From positions 1-64,000 of the forward strand of contig CAZYQI010000017.1 of NCBI GenBank assembly GCA_964649745.1: a stretch of 64,000 nucleotides of DNA. Reading direction: 5' to 3'. The position numbers and the translations under genes were made by a program. The stretch is from CAZEHS01 sp964649745. Lineage in GTDB: Bacteria; Bacillota; Clostridia; Peptostreptococcales; Acidaminobacteraceae. Of the stretch, positions 15,232-22,602 are shown in pieces. Within the stretch, counting starts at the first letter, position 1. Each line of letters starts with the position of its first letter. The notes below the pieces were generated by a model that searched no databases, was not told the DNA's origin, and worked only from the letters and a program-made list of their open reading frames with translations.

Positions 15232-17328
15232 TTGGCAATCAGCAATGTGAATGAACCGATGCTGGAGATGTATATTTTTGAAACAGGGCAGCTGTTGGAT
15301 CGGTTGGAACAGATCCTGATGGCCTCCGAGGATCAGCAGGACCTTGACCCCACAATCAGTGAAATATTCAGAGTGATGCATACCATCAAGGGAAATTCCA
15401 TGATGATGCTTTTTGAGGATATCGGGTCCCTGGCCCATGCGGTGGAGGATCTGTTCGATTATGTACGGAAGGTTAAGGAATGCATGACCGATTTCTCAGC
15501 CATGGTGGACCTGGTGCTGGAATCTCTGGATTTTATGAAGAGGGAGCTTCGGAAAATCGAAGCGGGTCAGAACCCAGACGGCAAGGCCACAGAGTTGGTT
15601 GAAACCATCCACGCCTATCTGGAAAGCCTGAAGTTTATGAATCCCGGCGTTGAAAAGGGTGTTGTGGAAAAGACGGTGGCGAACCAGAAATATTACATAC
15701 CGCCTGGGGGGAGCAATGCAGAAGAGAGCTCCGGAGAGACGGCGAAGCAGGCATATCGTGCGCTAATCCGTTTTGAGGAAGGCTGCGAGATGGAGAATGT
15801 AAGGGCGTTCAGCGTTGTACATAATCTGAAGGCGTTCTCCGACAGCCTGATCCACTTTCCAAAGGAAATCGTTGAAAGCGACGATGCCGTTGGCGAAATC
15901 CAGCGGGACGGGTTTTCAATATTTTTTCAAAGCGGTGAGTCGGAGGGTGTGCTCCAGACTTTTTTTGAAGGGGTTGCCTTTCTTAAGGAATTGGAATTTA
16001 ACGCCATTGATGGGGCGGCCTTTGTAGAGCAGCAGGAGGTTTTTGAAAGCGGAAATGCACCACAAAAGGAAATCCGGGCACCTCAGAAGGAGAAAGAGAA
16101 GGAACGGGACAAAGAAAAAGAACCGGAGGCCGAGAAGGGGGTTTCGGGGGGGAAGGGATTGGGGAACTACATCAGCGTGGGCGTATCGAAGGTGGACACG
16201 CTGATGGATCTGATCGGGGAGTTGGTTGTATCCGAATCCATGGTGGTGAACAATCCGGATCTGCAGGGGCTGGAACTCAATAACTTCGAGAAGAGCGCCC
16301 GGCAGCATCGAATGATTATTAAGGAGCTTCAGGATGTCATCATGTCCATCCGGATGGTGCCGTTGGAGCTTACCTTCCAGAAGATGAACCGGATTGTCCG
16401 AGATATGAGCAAGAAGATGGGAAAAGACGTGCGCCTTGAGATCGCGGGTGCGGATACGGAAGTGGATAAGAGCGTCATTGAGCATATAGGTGATCCCCTT
16501 ATGCATATCATACGGAATTCCATCGACCATGGTATTGAGTCTGCAGAGGACCGTATCGATCAGGGAAAAGAGCCCCAGGGAACGGTTCTGCTGGATGCCA
16601 GACAATCCGGCGGCTTCGTCTATATCACCATCAAGGACGACGGTAAAGGGCTTGACCCCGAGCGGATCCTTGAGAAGGCTGAGGGTCTGGGGTTGCTGAC
16701 AAAGCCCAGAAAGGACTATCTTGAAAAAGAAGCCTACCAATTCATATTTGCTCCGGGATTTTCAACGAAGGAGGCAGTAACCGAGTATTCAGGCAGAGGG
16801 GTTGGTCTGGATGTGGTGACAAGGAATCTGCAAACGGTTGGTGGGGTCGTATCTCTGGACAGCCAGCCGGGAGAAGGCTCGGAGTTCATATTCAAGATAC
16901 CCCTGAGTCTGGCCATTCTGGAGGGCATGCTGATGCAGGTGGGAAAAAGTACCTTTGCTGTTCCCATCACAAGCATACGGGAATCCCTGAGCGTTAATGA
17001 ACGGGATGTTGTACGTGACACGGAGGGAAACGAAATGATTATGATTCGTGGCCAGGCATGTCCGATACAGCGGCTGCATAAGACATTTGGCCTGGAAACT
17101 CAAATTCACTCCATTGGGGATGGAATATTGATACAGATAGAAAATGAACAGGACACGGTTTTGTTGTTCGCAGATGCCATTTTGGGTGAACAGCAGCTGG
17201 TCGTTAAACCGCTATCCAAGTATCTGAGGAGGGTCGAGGGATTGGGTGGGTGCGCCCTACTGGGAGATGGCAAGATATGCCTGATCCTGGACCCTGCCGG
17301 GATGACCCGTTTGGACAGGAGGAGCTGA
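15232..17328 (+). CDS. cheA: CheA-type chemotaxis histidine kinase
   Basis: About 698 residues. Order: HPt domain (1-110, His50 in RVMHTIKGNSMM), a divergent P2-like region (about 170-265), a highly charged K/E linker (about 275-305), dimerisation domain P3, the ATPase domain with N box LMHIIRNSIDHGIE and G boxes DDGKGL and GRGVGLDVV, and a CheW-like P5 domain at the C terminus. All residues for kinase activity seem present. TTG at 15232 is preferred, eight bases from AGGGGG. It autophosphorylates in complex with CheW and a receptor, but no receptor gene is in the window. CheW follows after 1 bp. Confidence 0.94.
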   Translation: MAISNVNEPMLEMYIFETGQLLDRLEQILMASEDQQDLDPTISEIFRVMHTIKGNSMMMLFEDIGSLAHAVEDLFDYVRKVKECMTDFSAMVDLVLESLDFMKRELRKIEAGQNPDGKATELVETIHAYLESLKFMNPGVEKGVVEKTVANQKYYIPPGGSNAEESSGETAKQAYRALIRFEEGCEMENVRAFSVVHNLKAFSDSLIHFPKEIVESDDAVGEIQRDGFSIFFQSGESEGVLQTFFEGVAFLKELEFNAIDGAAFVEQQEVFESGNAPQKEIRAPQKEKEKERDKEKEPEAEKGVSGGKGLGNYISVGVSKVDTLMDLIGELVVSESMVVNNPDLQGLELNNFEKSARQHRMIIKELQDVIMSIRMVPLELTFQKMNRIVRDMSKKMGKDVRLEIAGADTEVDKSVIEHIGDPLMHIIRNSIDHGIESAEDRIDQGKEPQGTVLLDARQSGGFVYITIKDDGKGLDPERILEKAEGLGLLTKPRKDYLEKEAYQFIFAPGFSTKEAVTEYSGRGVGLDVVTRNLQTVGGVVSLDSQPGEGSEFIFKIPLSLAILEGMLMQVGKSTFAVPITSIRESLSVNERDVVRDTEGNEMIMIRGQACPIQRLHKTFGLETQIHSIGDGILIQIENEQDTVLLFADAILGEQQLVVKPLSKYLRRVEGLGGCALLGDGKICLILDPAGMTRLDRRS

Positions 17329-17329
17329 C

Positions 17330-17848
17330 ATGGGTGAAGAAATGGACCTGTATGAAGAGGACCACGAAGATACACAAAAGGATAAATTCCTGACGTTCTC
17401 CATTGATCAGGAGGTGTATGGCCTGGATATAAGTCACGTGACCGAAATTATCGGCATTCAGGAAATAACAGAGATTCCGGACCAGCTTCCGTGTATCCGG
17501 GGAGTTATCAATTTGAGGGGTAAGATCATACCCACCATGGATATACGGCTTCGCTTTGGAAAACCCTCCCGTGCATACGATGACCGAACCTGCATCGTTG
17601 TATTGGAGCTAAAGGAGCTTACTGTAGGGATAATCGTTGACAGGGTGGTGGAGGTGACCTGTATTCCTGAAAACGAGATTGCTTTACCGCCCTCCTTTGG
17701 AACCGGATCAGGAGGTCAGTTTGTTCGGGGAATCGGTAAGGTTGAAGATTCGGTAAAACTGATCCTGGATTCCGACAGGTTGATCGATCATGAAGATCTG
17801 ACGATGAATATGGAGGGTGTCGGCGGGGCGGAAAACCTGAAGCACTAA
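17330..17848 (+). CDS. cheW: CheW-type coupling protein
   Basis: 172 residues of one CheW domain: FLTFSIDQEVYGLDISHVTEIIG, then IRGVINLRGKIIPTMDIRLRFG, both typical. It couples receptors to CheA at the inner face of the membrane. AGGAGG precedes the ATG, which lies beside the cheA stop, so the two are translated together. The C-terminal 25 residues are a polar tail beyond the domain. Confidence 0.93.
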   Translation: MGEEMDLYEEDHEDTQKDKFLTFSIDQEVYGLDISHVTEIIGIQEITEIPDQLPCIRGVINLRGKIIPTMDIRLRFGKPSRAYDDRTCIVVLELKELTVGIIVDRVVEVTCIPENEIALPPSFGTGSGGQFVRGIGKVEDSVKLILDSDRLIDHEDLTMNMEGVGGAENLKH

Positions 17849-17883
17849 TACGCCATTGTGCGATTAACAGGACGGAGCTTGGG

Positions 17884-20800
17884 ATGACAAACACCTATCG
17901 GTTTGTTTATGTGAATCCTGAAACAGAAAATTGGAAGACCTTCGAGGTGTCCCACCAGCAGCTGTTCTCTTCAGGATTGAGATGGGTTGCTGCAGAGAAA
18001 ACAGAGGAACAGAATGCCGATATGTACATCATACAGGGTGTTCTGGATGCCCCGGTGCTGGCAACCTATCTGGCGCGGTTCAGGCGCGGGGTTCCGGTGG
18101 TCATGCTGCCTATTGTGGAAGGGGATATCCGGCCTGAAAGGGTGTTTGAGGCGGGGGGCATTTTTTTGCTGGGGAAGCAAGGGCCCTCAACCCTGCTGAA
18201 TATCTTCGACAGCATCGGCGAGGGCGTGGCTACGGCGGACGCTGACGGTGTTATCACCTATGCCAACGGAGCGGCCATGGCGCTTCTGGGTGATCGGCAG
18301 GATCCGATTATAGGGGAACGTTTCAATGATGTGTTTAAAATCCTTCACCCGAATACAGGGCATGTGGAATCGGAGCTTTTTGAGAAAGCAATCGACGCAT
18401 CGGGACATATGGGTCTTTGGCGAAGAGCCCGGCTAAAGGCATCTGGGGGAAGGACATTCAACATATCGGCCAGTCTGTCTCCTGTTGTGGGCTTCGACAG
18501 TAAGAAAGCTGGAATTGTCATCGTTTTCCGGGATATCGACCGGATTGTCATGGCTGAGGAAGACCTTTACAAATATTCGCAGGTCATAGAGCAGAATACG
18601 AACCCGATTGCCCTCACCGATATGGATTGGATTACCGAAGGAGTCAATGGGGCGTTCAAGTCCACTTTCCCTCAGGATAATTATGGGAAAAGGCCCTTTG
18701 TTGAGCTGATTCCGGCGGAGCTGAGACTGAACTATTCCGAGGTTGCGAGCCGGCTCTCCACAGATGAGAAATGGTGCAAGGAGTTCCAAACCAAGGGAGC
18801 GGCAGGGGATACGATCTGGTATTCCATCGTGATCAATGCCATCAGGGATTCCGACGGACGATCCACCAATCATGTGGTGCATATTGAAAACATTTCTGAG
18901 CGTAAACAGGCACAGAGATTGTTGGAACTGGAGAGACAGAATCTCCGGGCAATTTTCTTTGGAGCGCCTCTGGGGTTGGCGACGGTCGATCATGAAGGTC
19001 GGATCATTATGGCCAACGATGAAGTGACGAGGATTTTCAATAAGAACATGCTGTCTCTGATCGGCAAAAGGATCGGTGACGGGCTGGGCTGTAGGGTGAA
19101 AGAATCAACAGGAACCTGCGGTGTAGCCTATTGCTGTGATGAATGTGAAATCAATCAGATTGTGGTGCAGGCCCTGACCAAGTGCCTTCCTGTCCGCGGT
19201 CGGGAAGTACGGCAGTGGAATATTGGGCAGGACGGCCGTTCAAGGGTTTTAGATCTTCGTATTTCGGCTGTGCCCATCGTTGAAAACGATCAACCCATGG
19301 CGGTTTTGGTTCTGGAAGATATCACCGCCACCAAGGAACTTGGCAGAGAGTTGATTAAGAACGAAAAACGGTTGCGTCTTTTGACGGACAATATGAACGA
19401 TCTGATTATCCAGATAGACCGCTGGGGTGTGATACTCTATGCCAGTCCCTCGCTTTATCAGCAAACAGGGTATTTGCCGGAGGAAGTTGTCGGACAAAAG
19501 GTATTTGACTTTGTGAAGGCAGACGACCGGGAGCCTGCCATAGAAAACATGCAGAACCGCATGAAAAGCAAGGATGCATTTTCCGTGGATCTTCGCATCA
19601 TCCGTAAGGATGAGAGCGTGGCGAATATGGAGGTTGTTGGCAATGTTCTCGAAGACGACAGGGGTGAGATCAGCATCGTTTATGTTTGTCGGGAGATATC
19701 TGACAAAATAAGGGATCTAAACGCCTTGAGGCGTGCCAAGGAAGAAGCGGTTGCGGCCAACAGATCCAAAAGCGAATTTCTTGCCAACATGAGCCATGAA
19801 ATCCGAACGCCGATGAACGGGATCATTGGAATGACCAATATGACCATGATGACAGAGCTGACAGGAGAGCAGCGGGACAACCTGAAGCTGGTTAGGGGAA
19901 GCGCGGAATCCCTGTTGAAGATCATCAACAGCATTTTAGATTTTTCAAAAATCGAGTCCGGAAAAATGGTTGTGGAAAGCATCGATTTCGATCTTGAGGC
20001 TCTGATGAACAAAGTGCTTAAAGTCAATAAAGTTCAGGCCTTTGAAAAAGGGCTGGAGATGAGGCTGGAAATGGATAAGGGAATCCCTCACCTCATCAAA
20101 GGGGACCCCAACCGATTAATGCAGATCCTCAACAATCTGATCTCGAATTCCATAAAATTCACGCATTCGGGGGGGATTGCCCTTGATATTGTTAAGGCCA
20201 GGGAGACAAAGGATTCGGTATGTCTGACTTTCAGCGTGAAGGACACCGGCATCGGAATAAATGAGAAAGATTTTGGGCGTATCTTCCACAGCTTTTCCCA
20301 GGTGGATGGTTCCATTACCCGACGTTTTGGCGGTACAGGCCTTGGACTCAGCATTTGCAAACAGCTGGTTGAGATGATGGGAGGCACCATTGCCTTTGAA
20401 AGCAAGCCGGATGGCGGATCTCGGTTTTGGTTTGACCTGCTCTTTGTGAAAACACAGATTCTCGAAAACCCCCTGGCTGTTCCCGAGGGCGATTTTGCCG
20501 TTGGGGCGACAGACAAAACACTGGATGTGCTGTTGGTGGAAGACGACAAGGTGAATCAGATTCTGGCGATGAGGCTTTTGGAAAAGCAGGGACATCGTGT
20601 TTTTTTGGCCAACAACGGACAGGAAGCCTTGGATTATCTGACAGACCATTATCCGGATATTGTGCTGATGGACATACAAATGCCTGTTATGGACGGCGTG
20701 GAAGCCACGCGGAGAATCCGGGAAAATCCGCGTTTTAAAAATCTTCCAATCATTGCGCTTACAGCATACGCTGTTAAGGGTGATCGGGAGCGGTTCCTTG

Positions 20801-21246
20801 CCGATGGAATGAATGATTATATATCAAAACCCATCAATCTAAATGTTTTTTATGAGCTTTTAAGACGTTACAGCAGCGGTGAGGCGCAAAAAGAAGCTGT
20901 TCAGGTGCAAAGTCTTATTGAAAAGGCATCCCAATACAGGGGGAGGCAATCCGCTGCGGCAAATCCGGACGGAGAATTGCTGCTGAAAGATTTGGAAAAC
21001 GCCATCGGGAACATCGGGCGGGCACGGTTGAAATTGGATTACAATGAAATGGAAAAAGAAGCCCACGCATTGAAAAAGACAGCTGAAGCCAAGTCTTTGG
21101 AAGACGTGCGAAAATGTGCATTCCTTCTGGAGCTGGCGGCCAGAAAAGAGGATGCGGGGAATGTTACCAAGCAAATTGAAGAGCTTATGGAATGTATTAA
21201 AACAATGAAATCAAGAGAGGGGGTCAACACATGCGAATCCTCATAG
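17884..21246 (+). CDS. large cytosolic hybrid histidine kinase with PAS domains, receiver and HPt-like end
   Basis: 1,120 residues with no membrane helix. A short receiver-like N-terminal region (1-100) is followed by four PAS-type domains (about 105-230, 235-345, 352-485, 490-615), a HisKA domain (His638 in MSHEIRTP), a complete ATPase domain (N box LNNLISNSIKFT, DTGIGI, GGTGLGLS), a receiver (Asp930 in LMDIQMP) and a C-terminal HPt-like helix bundle with His1061 in EAHALKKTAEA. The third PAS has a cysteine cluster (Cys403, 412, 417, 418, 421) that could bind a metal or sense redox. It therefore looks like a full internal phosphorelay. It is in line with the che genes, 35 bp after cheW, and overlaps the next receiver gene by 16 bp. 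Confidence 0.92.
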   Translation: MTNTYRFVYVNPETENWKTFEVSHQQLFSSGLRWVAAEKTEEQNADMYIIQGVLDAPVLATYLARFRRGVPVVMLPIVEGDIRPERVFEAGGIFLLGKQGPSTLLNIFDSIGEGVATADADGVITYANGAAMALLGDRQDPIIGERFNDVFKILHPNTGHVESELFEKAIDASGHMGLWRRARLKASGGRTFNISASLSPVVGFDSKKAGIVIVFRDIDRIVMAEEDLYKYSQVIEQNTNPIALTDMDWITEGVNGAFKSTFPQDNYGKRPFVELIPAELRLNYSEVASRLSTDEKWCKEFQTKGAAGDTIWYSIVINAIRDSDGRSTNHVVHIENISERKQAQRLLELERQNLRAIFFGAPLGLATVDHEGRIIMANDEVTRIFNKNMLSLIGKRIGDGLGCRVKESTGTCGVAYCCDECEINQIVVQALTKCLPVRGREVRQWNIGQDGRSRVLDLRISAVPIVENDQPMAVLVLEDITATKELGRELIKNEKRLRLLTDNMNDLIIQIDRWGVILYASPSLYQQTGYLPEEVVGQKVFDFVKADDREPAIENMQNRMKSKDAFSVDLRIIRKDESVANMEVVGNVLEDDRGEISIVYVCREISDKIRDLNALRRAKEEAVAANRSKSEFLANMSHEIRTPMNGIIGMTNMTMMTELTGEQRDNLKLVRGSAESLLKIINSILDFSKIESGKMVVESIDFDLEALMNKVLKVNKVQAFEKGLEMRLEMDKGIPHLIKGDPNRLMQILNNLISNSIKFTHSGGIALDIVKARETKDSVCLTFSVKDTGIGINEKDFGRIFHSFSQVDGSITRRFGGTGLGLSICKQLVEMMGGTIAFESKPDGGSRFWFDLLFVKTQILENPLAVPEGDFAVGATDKTLDVLLVEDDKVNQILAMRLLEKQGHRVFLANNGQEALDYLTDHYPDIVLMDIQMPVMDGVEATRRIRENPRFKNLPIIALTAYAVKGDRERFLADGMNDYISKPINLNVFYELLRRYSSGEAQKEAVQVQSLIEKASQYRGRQSAAANPDGELLLKDLENAIGNIGRARLKLDYNEMEKEAHALKKTAEAKSLEDVRKCAFLLELAARKEDAGNVTKQIEELMECIKTMKSREGVNTCESS

Positions 21247-21674
21247 CGGAAGATGATTATGTCAGCAGAAAATTTTTGTTCAGGTTTATGTCACAGTTTG
21301 GGGATTGTGATGTAACCGTGGACGGAATGGAAGTTATCGAGGTGTTCATGATGGCGTTGGATGAAAAACGCTATTATGACCTGGTATGTCTGGATATCAT
21401 GATGCCGGAGGTAGACGGCATCAAAGCGTTGAAGACGATTCGAAAATTGGAGGTGGAGCGTCAGATTCCGTTGGAAAAACGCTGCAAGATCATCATGACC
21501 ACGGCGCTGAACGCCACAGATGAGATATTTGATTCCTTTGATTCGGGCTCTGAGGCCTATGCTGTGAAACCCATTGATACGGACAAGCTGACAGATGTGA
21601 TGAAGCGGCTGGGTTTGCAGGTGGAAATACAGAACAACGAGAAGGGCGGGGCGAAGAAAAAAACAGAGAAATAA
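21231..21674 (+). CDS. single-domain response regulator
   Basis: 147 residues: receiver with acidic pocket LIAEDDY, Asp55 in CLDIMMP, TTAL switch segment and KPID lysine. The loop after beta 3 is longer than usual (KLEVERQIPLEKRCK), a form seen in receivers near hybrid kinases. No output domain; a Lys-rich tail ends it. The ATG overlaps the hybrid kinase gene by 16 bp and AGAGAGGGGG lies upstream, so it is the likely phosphate acceptor of that kinase's HPt region. Confidence 0.88.
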   Translation: MRILIAEDDYVSRKFLFRFMSQFGDCDVTVDGMEVIEVFMMALDEKRYYDLVCLDIMMPEVDGIKALKTIRKLEVERQIPLEKRCKIIMTTALNATDEIFDSFDSGSEAYAVKPIDTDKLTDVMKRLGLQVEIQNNEKGGAKKKTEK

Positions 21675-21725
21675 TGCTGCAAGCCGAATGTACGGCATTT
21701 GACAGTAAGCGAGCAGACAAACGAA

Positions 21726-21815
21726 AGGGAGAGGTTGCCACGCTACTCGGTTCCTCGCGATGACAATGGTAAAGTTGTCATCGCGGGGGCCGCAGGACCA
21801 TGGCCGGCTCTCCCT
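21726..21815. repeat. interspersed repeat family B, full palindrome
   Basis: The outer tips AGGGAGAG (21726-21733) and CTCTCCCT (21808-21815) and a perfect 11-bp inner stem (21756-21766 with 21775-21785) form a long imperfect hairpin. The wording, GTTGCCACG...CTCGCGATGAC, is the same as in the element at 37750-37846. It lies between two convergent genes and may end both transcripts. Confidence 0.7.
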
Positions 21816-21832
21816 CTTCGTGTGGTTCGATC

Positions 21833-22585
21833 CTAGGCCTCCAGTAGCCGCCGAATCTTATTCAGAAGCAGATCCGGCTTTACGGGCTTTAGGATATAGG
21901 CCTTAGCATGGGCCTTGTAAGCGGATTCAATCAGATGTTCATCCGTCATACTGGAAAAAAGTGCGATGGTTACCGCTTCATCGTGCTGATCAACCTTGAT
22001 GCGGCGACATAGCTCAATGCCGTCGATATCCGGCAAATCCCAGTCGGTGAGGATCAGATCGGGCTTGAAGGTATCGTGGAGATGGAGCCCCTCTTCCCCA
22101 TTGGTAGCAGATTCCAAAGCATAGGCGGTCTGTTTTCGTATCATGTCGGCAACTATCTTTCGAAGCAGCCGGTCATCGCTGATATGAAGGATTTTTTTAC
22201 AGGGAGCAGAAACGGTTAAGGGTTCTTCTTCAAGTGAGATAGCCTCTCCCAACAGACAAGGAATCATATGGGAAGGATAAACGAATTGAGCGCAGATTCC
22301 ATGGGCAGTCTGGTAATTGTAATCCTCCGGGCCTCGTTCTGTAAGAACAAGAATCTTTTCGGGCATGATATCCACTGCCTCGGGGGACAGATGCTTCAGG
22401 ATGTACTTGGCGTTTACCTCAGAATACTCAGCGCACATCAGAAGAGCATCGGGTTCCATTTGTCGGCAAAGCTCAGCCAGATCCTCATCCGATCCCGCGA
22501 AATCAATCTGGAATTCTTGACGGGACAGGGTTTGCCGAAGTTCCCGCCGCTGCTCGGTTGAATCGATTACCGCCAGTATAAACAT
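21833..22585 (-). CDS. dual receiver protein with a degenerate first domain
   Basis: 250 residues. The C-terminal half (about 130-250) is a normal receiver with Asp181 in ILTDWDLP and KPVKP. The N-terminal half (1-120) has receiver-like strands and spacing, but the acceptor position reads LLMCAEYS and the acidic pocket is gone, so it cannot be phosphorylated in the usual way. No DNA-binding domain. GGGGG precedes the ATG. It lies 17 bp after the seven-helix hybrid kinase on the same strand and is probably its partner. It is convergent with the che operon. Confidence 0.82.
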   Translation of the reverse strand: MFILAVIDSTEQRRELRQTLSRQEFQIDFAGSDEDLAELCRQMEPDALLMCAEYSEVNAKYILKHLSPEAVDIMPEKILVLTERGPEDYNYQTAHGICAQFVYPSHMIPCLLGEAISLEEEPLTVSAPCKKILHISDDRLLRKIVADMIRKQTAYALESATNGEEGLHLHDTFKPDLILTDWDLPDIDGIELCRRIKVDQHDEAVTIALFSSMTDEHLIESAYKAHAKAYILKPVKPDLLLNKIRRLLEA

Positions 22586-22602
22586 GCTGTATCCCCCTTT
22601 TC

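Noticed and set aside
21815..21835. GGTTCGATCC, like a tRNA T loop
   Set aside because: No T-stem pairing, no anticodon or D arm nearby, and it runs into the end of the dual receiver gene.
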